NCBI GenBank assembly: GCA_902776195.1
Contig: CACYPF010000008.1
Location: forward strand, 62,001 to 126,000
From: an uncultured Prevotellaceae bacterium
GTDB lineage: Bacteria; Bacteroidota; Bacteroidia; Bacteroidales; Bacteroidaceae
Direction: 5' to 3'
DNA: 64,000 nt
The notes under the pieces were generated by a model that saw nothing but the letters and a program-made list of their open reading frames with translations, did not search any database and was not told the DNA's origin. Below are positions 7,157 through 15,224 of the stretch, piece by piece; position 1 is the stretch's first letter; the number at the start of each line of letters is the position of its first letter. The translations under genes and the position numbers were made by a program.

Positions 7157-8569
7157 ATGAACAGGTACATACCTTATACGTTGTTGGTGTCTGCTGCCGT
7201 TTTAGCGGCAGCATGCTCCAACAGCGAGGATATGATAGGCAATGAACTGGCTGGCAGCGAGAGCAGCAATACTCCTTTTTCCATTCTCGGAACCTCTGGG
7301 GGCACTGTCGTGAATACCGATGCCTCTTATGGCGAATACACTGCCTACATCAACGTGCCGGGCAAGTGGTCTGTCGCCACGACAAAGGGACTGGCATCTG
7401 TCTATCCGTCATCGGGCATAGGTCCTGCCAAGGCTATCGTCCAGGTGGGTGAGAACTGGGGATCGGTGCGCGAGAATGTGCTGACGCTTACTGCTCAGGA
7501 GACAGCGATGCGTGCCAACGGTGAAAGCCAGCAGAATTTGTCTATCGTACAGGCAAGCAGTCCTTCACTGGACTCCATCTCGACGGTATTCTCCTCCAAC
7601 AAAGGTGCGGGCTATAGCTATATGCCCGGCGGTGAATATTGCGATGGAGCCATGATACAGCTGTTCAATCTGTACACACTCGACAGCATGCAGAAAGCCA
7701 AAGGTGTCAGGCTGATTTCCGACGACATATTCCCGCAGACCACTCAGGAGGTAGTCACCGCCAACAGCGAGGAAGAAATCAAAAATGGTCTGATGGTCGG
7801 TGCCTCGATAGGCATGGACTTCTCGAAGGTGAAAAGCAAGGCTGGCAATGGTGGCAGTGGAAGTGGAAGCATCGGTGTCGATGTAGGAAAGAGCAGTGAG
7901 AGGAAGTCGAAAAACAAATACGCTCTCAAGCGTGTGAAGACGACCCAGTTCACCCGCGAGATTCACTACATGAACATCCTTGCCCTGCTGGAGAATGCCA
8001 CGCTCGAAGAGAAGCAGAAATTGCTGTCGCCGGGCTTCCTCTCCGTTCAGGAGGCGTTTGCCAAGGAGATAGCCGCTGCGAAGGGTAACACCACCCGCCA
8101 GTATATCATCTGCGACAGGTTCCTGGGTGAGATTGGTCCGTGCTTCATCAGCAAGTCGGTCATGGGCTCCGTGCTCGACTATCAGATTAGTGTCGACAGC
8201 ACATTGCTCCGCGACACACTGGGTATCAAGGTTGCACTCGAAGCGAAATTCCAGACTACGGTAAAGGCAAAGCAGGTTTCTGGCGGAGGCAACGTCGGTC
8301 TGGAAATAACCAAGGATATTCAAGAACTGACGGAAAAGACAACAGCCACCGCCAAGGTACGTGGCGGTGATGTGAGCATGGTAAGCATCCTGACCAACGG
8401 TGGTGCTATGGAGAACGGCGATGCTGCCATTTCTGCATGGCAGAACAGCTGTCGTCCTGCCTTGGCTGTCATGGTCGACATGACGCTGGTGCCCATCTAT
8501 ACGCTCATCACAGACGCCTATGCCCGAGAGGTCTTGACAAATTACTTTAATACAAAATTAGGATTGTAA
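7157..8569 (+). CDS. MACPF-domain lipoprotein 2 (signature degenerate)
   Basis: A 470-residue lipoprotein (LAAAC, Cys20, then SNSEDM). Residues about 40-130 are a BACON-like module similar in layout to that of gene 1 (GKWSVATTK, then GENWGSVREN). The MACPF part keeps GAGYSYMPGG, FTREIHYMN, LSPGF, VRGGDVSMVSILTNGG and LVPIYTLI, which align across the six paralogues. The diagnostic signature has changed to IGPCFISKSVMGS (G327, P328, C329): the T-H pair and the double glycine are gone. The frame is intact and the flanking motifs are kept, so this is a diverged functional protein, not a decayed copy. A Gly/Ser-rich stretch (GNGGSGSGS) lies near residue 235, in the region where MACPF proteins carry transmembrane hairpin segments. 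Role in a mixed pore or as a regulator of pore assembly is inference. Confidence 0.75.
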   Translation: MNRYIPYTLLVSAAVLAAACSNSEDMIGNELAGSESSNTPFSILGTSGGTVVNTDASYGEYTAYINVPGKWSVATTKGLASVYPSSGIGPAKAIVQVGENWGSVRENVLTLTAQETAMRANGESQQNLSIVQASSPSLDSISTVFSSNKGAGYSYMPGGEYCDGAMIQLFNLYTLDSMQKAKGVRLISDDIFPQTTQEVVTANSEEEIKNGLMVGASIGMDFSKVKSKAGNGGSGSGSIGVDVGKSSERKSKNKYALKRVKTTQFTREIHYMNILALLENATLEEKQKLLSPGFLSVQEAFAKEIAAAKGNTTRQYIICDRFLGEIGPCFISKSVMGSVLDYQISVDSTLLRDTLGIKVALEAKFQTTVKAKQVSGGGNVGLEITKDIQELTEKTTATAKVRGGDVSMVSILTNGGAMENGDAAISAWQNSCRPALAVMVDMTLVPIYTLITDAYAREVLTNYFNTKLGL

Positions 8570-8591
8570 AAACGCAATAATCAAAGTATAT

Positions 8592-9683
8592 ATGATGAAC
8601 CGTTTATACTATTTCCTCCTTCTTGCCACCGTACTGGGAATGGCTTCTTGCAGCAGTGATGACTCGTCGGAAGACTCAAATCTCAAAGCTCTCCTTGGCG
8701 CATCCAACGCAAATGAGAAAAGTGGATATGTGTCCCGGCTGCTGGCTCCTCCTGGCTTTGAGCGTGGGGTGGGCTATTGCTATGCCACGGGGGCTGAATA
8801 TTTAGAAGGAGTAACCTTCAATATCTTCAACCTCAACTATCTGGACTCCATCCAGTATGTCAAGGGGCTGAACCTCGTCAGCGATGATTACACTCCGTAT
8901 ACTGAGGAACAGGTTATCACCGGCGAGACGCGTAGCGCCGTGTCGAAGCAGTTGGCACTGTCGGCAAGTGTCGGTGCCAACTTCATCGTTGCCGACATCA
9001 AGGTGACGGGCAATTACAACAAGGGCACCGTAGAGGAGAGCAAGTCAGTGTTTGCCATGAAGCGCACCAAGCGCGTGGCATACAGCCGTGACATCCAGTA
9101 CAAGAATGTCATTATGTACTACAAAGCCACAGGTGACAGCATGGTATTCTCACCAGGCTTCTATGCCGACTGGAAACACCTGGAAGGCACCAACATCAAT
9201 CAGGCAGACGTGAGCAACCAGGATGTGCTCAACTTCGTGAACAAATGGGGTCGCGGCTTCGTGGCACGCTCGTTCATGGGTGGTGTGCTGGAATACACAC
9301 TGCAGATTGACAAGTCGGTGATCAACGAGAACCAAAGCCTTGAGATGGCAATCAACGCCAGTGTGGGAATCATCGTCGGTGCCGATGTCTCGGCAAGCAC
9401 GAAGACTGAGCAATTCCAGAAGATTTCACGTGACCGCTACAGTATGGACATCCATGTGCGCGGCGGTAATGTGCAGGCAGTCACCGAGGTACTCTCGGGT
9501 GCCGCCACATCGCCACAGGGCATCAGGGAGTGGCTGGAGAGCGTCAACTTCCCCCCCACCCCTGACAGCGAACAACTGAAGAAATGTGCACTCACTGACG
9601 TGAAGATAGCCTCCATAGCCAACCTCTTCACAGGCAAGGTACAAGACCGAGTGAACTATATTTTACGTACTAACGCGCAATAG
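8592..9683 (+). CDS. MACPF-domain lipoprotein 3 (short, signature degenerate)
   Basis: A 363-residue lipoprotein with lipobox GMASC (Cys20) followed by SSDDSSED, an acidic tract like the Bacteroidota surface-export signal. It lacks the BACON-like module and is close to a minimal MACPF domain. Shared landmarks are GVGYCYATGAEY, YSRDIQYKN, FSPGF, VRGGNVQAVTEVLSG and IASIANLF. The signature reads WGRGFVARSFMGG (G220, R221, G222): the double glycine is present, but the usual T-H is R-G. It begins 22 bases after gene 2 and ends 21 bases before gene 4, so all are surely cotranscribed. About the size of known secreted Bacteroidales MACPF toxins, though nothing here shows toxicity. Confidence 0.75.
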   Translation: MMNRLYYFLLLATVLGMASCSSDDSSEDSNLKALLGASNANEKSGYVSRLLAPPGFERGVGYCYATGAEYLEGVTFNIFNLNYLDSIQYVKGLNLVSDDYTPYTEEQVITGETRSAVSKQLALSASVGANFIVADIKVTGNYNKGTVEESKSVFAMKRTKRVAYSRDIQYKNVIMYYKATGDSMVFSPGFYADWKHLEGTNINQADVSNQDVLNFVNKWGRGFVARSFMGGVLEYTLQIDKSVINENQSLEMAINASVGIIVGADVSASTKTEQFQKISRDRYSMDIHVRGGNVQAVTEVLSGAATSPQGIREWLESVNFPPTPDSEQLKKCALTDVKIASIANLFTGKVQDRVNYILRTNAQ

Positions 9684-9704
9684 GCGAGAAAGAATGATTT
9701 AGTA

Positions 9705-10886
9705 ATGAAGTACACCTTATTATATATAAGTATGGCATTGGGCATGATGACGATAGCATCATGCAGCAGTGACGACGACAGGGCTGTTGTTCCAGAAACA
9801 CCTCAGACTGTCGATGGAGCGGTATCGTGGATAGCCAATGCTTTTACCCCCGAGGCTTTGAAGGAAGTGGAAGATGCCGTCAATGCCATCCGCGGTGCAG
9901 GCTACACCTACAGGGATAACGAGTCCTACTGTGTCGGCACCGACATGGAGGTCTTCAACATGCGCACACTGCGTGACATGGAGAAGAAGTACAACACCTC
10001 CTATATCTCCGACGACTACATCCCTGTCACCGACCAGAAATTCTTCTACAGCAAGAGCACCAAAGACCTGAAGGATCAGTTGTCGCTCGACATCGGATTA
10101 GGCTTTTCCGCCGGTGTATTCTCTGTAGATGTGGAGGTGGGCTTCAACAAGAAGAGTTTCTCAACCCAGAGAAACTACTATTCCCTAAAGCGCATGAAGC
10201 AAAGTTACTTCTCGCGCGACCTCAACTACCTGACCCTGCGTGAACAGGCGACCAATGCCATTGCTGCCTCGCCGGCAGCCAACACCTATGCCAGCATGGA
10301 TGCCGACTCCCTTGCCAAGGTGGCACCCGGCTTCGGTGAGGTTTATTCGCCTGGCTTTGCCCAAGTGATGCAGAAGTTCATCCGCAAGATTCACGGCACC
10401 CGCACGGGTTCCGAAGCCATCGGTATTTGCAGTGAATTTATCGAAGAGGTAGGCTCAGGCTTCGTCACCCGTTCCGTCTTAGGCTGTTCGCTCGACTACT
10501 ACAACACCACCAGTATGGACTCTGTGTCCAATTCGCTCGACGTGAGGGTTGCTCTCGAGATGGCAGTTCAGATTAAGTTCATCACCATCAGCACCGCCAT
10601 CAGTTCCGACTATCAGGAAGCAGCCCAGAAGTGCAGCCGCAACTCTACGAGCCATATCACCGCCCGTGGTGGTAATGTGTCGCTCGTCACGGCATTCACC
10701 ACTGGTCAGCAGGCTACGTTAGACGAGGAGACTCTGAGGAAGTGGCAGAAGTCTGTTACGCCTAAGGATGCTGCGCTCATCGACATCCGCTTAGTGCCCA
10801 TCTACGAAGTCATCTACGATGCCAAGACACGCAATATTCTGAAGAGCTATATGGAGAAATCGTTAAGCAACTTCAACAACCAGTGA
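9705..10886 (+). CDS. MACPF-domain lipoprotein 4 (signature degenerate)
   Basis: A 393-residue lipoprotein (TIASC, Cys20, then SSDDDR, again an acidic surface-export-like tract). No BACON-like module. It keeps GAGYTYRDNESYCVG, FSRDLNYLT, YSPGF, ARGGNVSLVTAFTTG and LVPIYEVIYDA in the same order as its neighbours. The signature is VGSGFVTRSVLGC (G250, S251, G252), without the T-H pair and with GC in place of GG. In its middle it has ISDDYIPVTDQ, which matches VSDDYTPYTEE of protein 3 and ISDDIFPQTTQ of protein 2, showing that genes 2-4 are a closer subgroup. Function unknown beyond MACPF membership. Confidence 0.75.
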   Translation: MKYTLLYISMALGMMTIASCSSDDDRAVVPETPQTVDGAVSWIANAFTPEALKEVEDAVNAIRGAGYTYRDNESYCVGTDMEVFNMRTLRDMEKKYNTSYISDDYIPVTDQKFFYSKSTKDLKDQLSLDIGLGFSAGVFSVDVEVGFNKKSFSTQRNYYSLKRMKQSYFSRDLNYLTLREQATNAIAASPAANTYASMDADSLAKVAPGFGEVYSPGFAQVMQKFIRKIHGTRTGSEAIGICSEFIEEVGSGFVTRSVLGCSLDYYNTTSMDSVSNSLDVRVALEMAVQIKFITISTAISSDYQEAAQKCSRNSTSHITARGGNVSLVTAFTTGQQATLDEETLRKWQKSVTPKDAALIDIRLVPIYEVIYDAKTRNILKSYMEKSLSNFNNQ

Positions 10887-10935
10887 AAAGTAAAAATGAT
10901 TTGCTGCTATAGCAATTACGATAACGACAGAAAAT

Positions 10936-13185
10936 ATGAATACAAACGAATATATCAGTCGAAGAGGAGGTTTCCAGAGGATGGCAGTAAAGGGACTGCT
11001 GTGCATGGCATTCCTAATGGCTCATGCGCTGGTCCTTACTTCCTGTAGCGATGACCTTAATGATGCAGACGTGACCAGCTACGATCCGTTCATGAGAGGT
11101 TATTCCAATGAGCAGATCAAGTTGCAGCGATTAGGATATGCCTACAATGCCGCCGGCAACGTGATGGACGACGCCAGTTTCTCTGCCTCACCGATTGTCA
11201 ACATGAACCGCATCTTGGAAGCAGAAAACAAGTATGGTCAGATCATCAGTGCCGAGCGCCGCCACTACACGTCGGTAGACATCTTCAGCGGCAATACCAT
11301 CCAGGAGCTTGGACACTCAGAGACCAAGTACACCATTGATGACAGCGAGGCTATTGGCAGTGGTAAGTTTTACCGCAATAACTCGACGTTTTCAACCTCC
11401 ACGTGGCACAGCAGCTACAAGGCGCACATGTTCGTCAAGCACATCATGGGCACGAAGACCATCGATGCGGGTCTGCTTCGCTGTCTGAACTTAGACGACC
11501 TGAATAATGCCAACAGCGTGCTTGAGGCAGATTTCCGCAAGGCTGTCGCCGACCTGGTCAGAAAGGGAAATGTCGACACGGCTGATGCCGTCACATTCTC
11601 CGAGAAGTATGGCACCCACCTTGTTGTGTCTTCGAATCTTGGCGGTATGATTGAGCTGCAGATGGAAATCAAGCGCGACTCCTGCGTCAGCAAGGAGTAC
11701 ACCACGACGACAGTCACCCAGCTGATACTGGGCAAGGAGGTGGTCAAGACCTCAGAGCCGATGTATCTCAAGCCCATTGCATCCAATACCAAGGTCGAGT
11801 ATAAGGGTCAGGTCAATGTCAAGGGCGGTACGATTGACGACATCGACAAAATGCACAAGACCTTCGACGAGAAGAAGGCAGCAGCTGTAAGAATCAGCGA
11901 TGCCGACTATACCGGCTGGGCAGGGCGCATTAGCATGGAGCCCGAAACCTATAATGCCACCTTCGTCAGCGGCCGTTTCCTGCCGTTGTACGAACTGTTC
12001 GAGGATGCCACCACACGTACCGTCATGCGCGAAGTCTATAAGAAGTACATGAAGAAAGAGGCACCCACGCCTGAGGTGTATGAGCCTGCCTACGGTGTCA
12101 TGCCCGTTCAGTGGAACTACGGTCCCGAGGTACGGGTAGCTTCAGCAGGAACTGACAAAGCTTGCATCATCTGCCAGGAGTATGTTCCCTCAATCCGTAG
12201 CGACAAGCCCTGTATTGTTGCCTATCCGCTCCTCAAGGGTGTGGACGGCAATGTGCGCCCGTTCCTTTTCTCTGGTCTGTTCATCGGTGACGAGAGCCAC
12301 CGACCTGGCTACGTCACTTGGAAGGGCAGCGCATCGTTCTACGTTCCCTCCGACAGCATCTTCGAGAATAGCGACAACGCTGCTATCCATGATCTTTTCG
12401 ACCACTCGACCCATTCGCTGAAGAACGTGTATTTCTACTGGAATGCCGTTCATCCGCAGCCCTGTCCCACGAAGAACGAAACACCTAAGGCATATACTAC
12501 CTACATCTACACCGCACAACCGGCAGCACTTAACGAGTCGACTTCGTTTGCCAAAGTGGCGAGCACCTTCTGGTCGGTGCGTCCGGTCAAGTTAAAGCCC
12601 GACAATCTCGTGACATACTGGAATACTGACGAAAAGTTTAACCTATTTACTCAGCACAGATACAACACCGATAGCGGTGTGCTCTACAATAACGGCAAGT
12701 ACAACTTCTGTCTCGTGGACGGCGGCGACAACATCAAGAGAGCTCCGGAATATACTGACGATAAAGATGCCAGCAAACAGTGGATTGATGCCGTGAGCCG
12801 GTCAGTGAAGGCCATTGGACTGAACGACTACCTGCCCGTAGTGTGGCAGTCGAAGAGCATCACACAGATGCTGGGTAACCGCATGAGCATTTTCTACGCC
12901 CCCTACTATGCGGACGGTCGCAACATGCTCGGGCTGGACTGGTCCAGAGGCTATTGGGTCATCGGGGATGCCGACCAGCAGACGATGGCTACCGTTCATA
13001 CACAGGTCGACGGGCAGGGTATACCCATCATCACCAACGATGCGGGTCAGACACGCATCCTGCGGCTGAGCGGTTCAGGGACCGACCTCCTGCTTGAATA
13101 TCCGGAGTATGTGAAGGCATTCAGCTATTCCGACCAGGCTTTCTTCAAGTTCTTCCCGATATATATTACTACTGACAAGTTTTGA
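10936..13185 (+). CDS. MACPF-domain lipoprotein 5 with large C-terminal extension
   Basis: A 749-residue lipoprotein: lipobox VLTSC (Cys37 from this start; a start at Met16 would shorten the leader) followed by SDDLNDAD. The MACPF domain occupies about residues 55-380 and has the canonical signature YGTHLVVSSNLGG (G226, T227, H228), plus VKGGTIDD and FLPLYELFEDA at its end. Residues about 390-749 form a second domain I do not recognise: rich in aromatic residues, with CIICQEY and WKGSASFYVP, probably beta-rich. In other MACPF proteins the C-terminal domain binds a target (lipid, sugar or protein), so this may be the recognition part. It follows gene 4 by 49 bases and its stop lies just ahead of gene 6. 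Confidence 0.8.
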   Translation: MNTNEYISRRGGFQRMAVKGLLCMAFLMAHALVLTSCSDDLNDADVTSYDPFMRGYSNEQIKLQRLGYAYNAAGNVMDDASFSASPIVNMNRILEAENKYGQIISAERRHYTSVDIFSGNTIQELGHSETKYTIDDSEAIGSGKFYRNNSTFSTSTWHSSYKAHMFVKHIMGTKTIDAGLLRCLNLDDLNNANSVLEADFRKAVADLVRKGNVDTADAVTFSEKYGTHLVVSSNLGGMIELQMEIKRDSCVSKEYTTTTVTQLILGKEVVKTSEPMYLKPIASNTKVEYKGQVNVKGGTIDDIDKMHKTFDEKKAAAVRISDADYTGWAGRISMEPETYNATFVSGRFLPLYELFEDATTRTVMREVYKKYMKKEAPTPEVYEPAYGVMPVQWNYGPEVRVASAGTDKACIICQEYVPSIRSDKPCIVAYPLLKGVDGNVRPFLFSGLFIGDESHRPGYVTWKGSASFYVPSDSIFENSDNAAIHDLFDHSTHSLKNVYFYWNAVHPQPCPTKNETPKAYTTYIYTAQPAALNESTSFAKVASTFWSVRPVKLKPDNLVTYWNTDEKFNLFTQHRYNTDSGVLYNNGKYNFCLVDGGDNIKRAPEYTDDKDASKQWIDAVSRSVKAIGLNDYLPVVWQSKSITQMLGNRMSIFYAPYYADGRNMLGLDWSRGYWVIGDADQQTMATVHTQVDGQGIPIITNDAGQTRILRLSGSGTDLLLEYPEYVKAFSYSDQAFFKFFPIYITTDKF

Positions 13186-13196
13186 GAGTGAGAATT

Positions 13197-15188
13197 ATGA
13201 ATAAGAACAATAATATAAGAAGACGGACAGGTGCAAAGACAGGTCTTTCAGTGAATGTCCTGCTTGCAGCACTCTTCATCCTCCAGTCCCCACTATACAC
13301 CTCCTGTACCCGTGAAGACGACATCGAGACAGTCATGGAGAAGTACGACCCTGAGAATGCCTATGGCACCTATGATGAGGCACACTGGCGGAGGGTTCAT
13401 GCCGCACAGCGACAGGCATATATCGGCGACCTGTACCGCAGCTACGGAGTGGGCTATGGCTATAACGGTACCGGAAAGTACAGCAACTACGACGAGGTGC
13501 GTGACCGCATCATCGACCTGTCTGCCATACAGAAGTACGACGAGGCGCACGGCTCCACAACGCTTGTCGATGACGTCTCTCCCTCGTCCTACCATCATGT
13601 GTACAGCGGCACCGACGCTATCACGATATGTGAGAAGCTCACGCGAAAGTCATCGGTGAAGGTTGACCTCCTGCTCTTCCAGGCAGAGGTGTCCACCACC
13701 TTCAACAAGACTGACATGGTGAGCAACGAGTTCGCCTTCTGCACCATCTACGACGGTCTGACCATGGCATCCCGCCACATGGAGCCTTACGACCTCTACC
13801 ATATCGCCCATGAGCATCCTGAGGTACTTTCTCCCGGTTTCCTCCGCTACCAGAACCTGGCAGCAGAGGCACTCAGAAATCACAACACCACCGAGGCGAT
13901 GCGTATTATACAGAATATGTTCCAGACCTACGGCACCCATGTCATCTATCATGCCCAGTTAGGCGGCAAACTGAAGTTCTCCACCACGATGAACCGCCAT
14001 GTGGTAGACTCGCGCAACACCGTTGACCAACAGGCGGGAGTCTCGTTTCTCTATGCCATAGGAACCAAGGACGGCACGGAGAAGCAAAAGTGGGTGGTAG
14101 ACACGAAAGAAGACCGCGAGACCCACATCGAGGCTCTTGGCGGTAATAGTGCCCTCGCCTTAGACCTGGCTGGTCAGCACGAAAGCAGCGACATGGCAAA
14201 GAAAAGTAAAGTAATAGATAAATGGTTCAAGTCGCTCAAGTTCGACCCATCATTGCCGAAAGACAGCAGTAATGTGGAACTCATCGAAATCAAGGTGGCT
14301 CCTGTTGCCGACCTGATTATCGATGAAAGCGTCGCTGCCCTCTACAATACATTGGTGGGCAAGCACGTTGCCTACGAGACCGCTGTCATGCCCCGTGTGC
14401 GCAACAAGGTATATGCCAAGATACCAACCTCTACACTCCAACTCGTCGACCGTTCTGTCACCAAGCAGGTCGTTGCCGACCGTGAGATCATCGGTGAGGT
14501 GCTCAACGAGACGGTCCACAATGTAGACTATACGGTGTTCTACCCCACTTTAGGTGGCAAGATGGCACGCGAGGGTCTTGGCCGCCGATGCAGCGACGAC
14601 AGCCTGTTCACCATCACCTGGCAGTATATCGAGGGTAGGGAGAGCGAAGCCAAGGCATTCGTCACGCCGCTCGTAAAACTCAACTACGACGACAACATCT
14701 ATTATAACAACGGTGTCATTGACATAGCACCCGAAGACAGCGTCAAGAGCTACACCTCCGACATCAGCGTCAATACGGCGGCACTGTATATGTGGAACGA
14801 CACCTGCATCACCAATGTGAAGATAGGTCCCTACTACCTGCATCAGGGCGTGATGGCAAACATCAGCGAGGATCAGTCGGCAATGAACACCATCCGCACC
14901 CTGCTCAAGGATGTCCCGGTGGGTTACATGGTGACCGACTCGGTGAAAGTCAGTGAAGTACTGAACTTTTTGTACAAGTCTGGAGAGGTGCTTGCACCTG
15001 ACCAGATGTCAAAGAACGACGTAACCCCGTTCTTCAAAAACAAGCGCTTTATCATGCTTAGCAACAATGATAACCAGTATCGCATCTTCTGGCTCGACCC
15101 CAATATAAAGACCCATGTCACTCCGATGCCGCTGAAGCTTATCGGTCAGGCATTGCTGATACGCAAGAAAGATTTTAAGCACATGTAG
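13197..15188 (+). CDS. MACPF-domain lipoprotein 6 with C-terminal extension
   Basis: A 663-residue lipoprotein from the ATG at 13197; the frame also allows a TTG at 13182 overlapping the previous stop, but the ATG gives a normal signal peptide (two basic clusters, then VLLAALFILQ, lipobox LYTSC, Cys37, followed by TREDD). The MACPF domain spans about residues 70-390 and carries GVGYGYNGTGKY, LSPGF, the canonical signature YGTHVIYHAQLGG (G246, T247, H248) and LGGNSALALDLAG. Residues about 400-663 are an unrecognised C-terminal domain (FYPTLGGKMAREGLGRRC, later IFWLDPN), not evidently similar to that of protein 5. It is the last of the six MACPF genes; five heptamers separate it from the first GLUG gene. 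Confidence 0.8.
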   Translation: MNKNNNIRRRTGAKTGLSVNVLLAALFILQSPLYTSCTREDDIETVMEKYDPENAYGTYDEAHWRRVHAAQRQAYIGDLYRSYGVGYGYNGTGKYSNYDEVRDRIIDLSAIQKYDEAHGSTTLVDDVSPSSYHHVYSGTDAITICEKLTRKSSVKVDLLLFQAEVSTTFNKTDMVSNEFAFCTIYDGLTMASRHMEPYDLYHIAHEHPEVLSPGFLRYQNLAAEALRNHNTTEAMRIIQNMFQTYGTHVIYHAQLGGKLKFSTTMNRHVVDSRNTVDQQAGVSFLYAIGTKDGTEKQKWVVDTKEDRETHIEALGGNSALALDLAGQHESSDMAKKSKVIDKWFKSLKFDPSLPKDSSNVELIEIKVAPVADLIIDESVAALYNTLVGKHVAYETAVMPRVRNKVYAKIPTSTLQLVDRSVTKQVVADREIIGEVLNETVHNVDYTVFYPTLGGKMAREGLGRRCSDDSLFTITWQYIEGRESEAKAFVTPLVKLNYDDNIYYNNGVIDIAPEDSVKSYTSDISVNTAALYMWNDTCITNVKIGPYYLHQGVMANISEDQSAMNTIRTLLKDVPVGYMVTDSVKVSEVLNFLYKSGEVLAPDQMSKNDVTPFFKNKRFIMLSNNDNQYRIFWLDPNIKTHVTPMPLKLIGQALLIRKKDFKHM

Positions 15189-15220
15189 TTTAGAGTTCAT
15201 AGTTTAGAGTTCATAGTTGA
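15186..15220 (+). repeat. Five heptamers at the MACPF 6/GLUG 1 junction
   Basis: Units TAGTTTA, GAGTTCA, TAGTTTA, GAGTTCA, TAGTTGA follow each other in a 7-bp register; units 1-2 and 3-4 are an exact 14-bp duplication. The first unit supplies the TAG stop of MACPF gene 6 and the tract fills most of the 36-base gap before the next ATG. Copy-number change would alter the spacing, not a frame. Confidence 0.7.
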
Positions 15221-15224
15221 AGAA

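Noticed and set aside
7157-10886. MACPF genes 2-4 as pseudogenes
   Set aside because: Frames are intact with signal peptides and conserved landmarks outside the changed signature.
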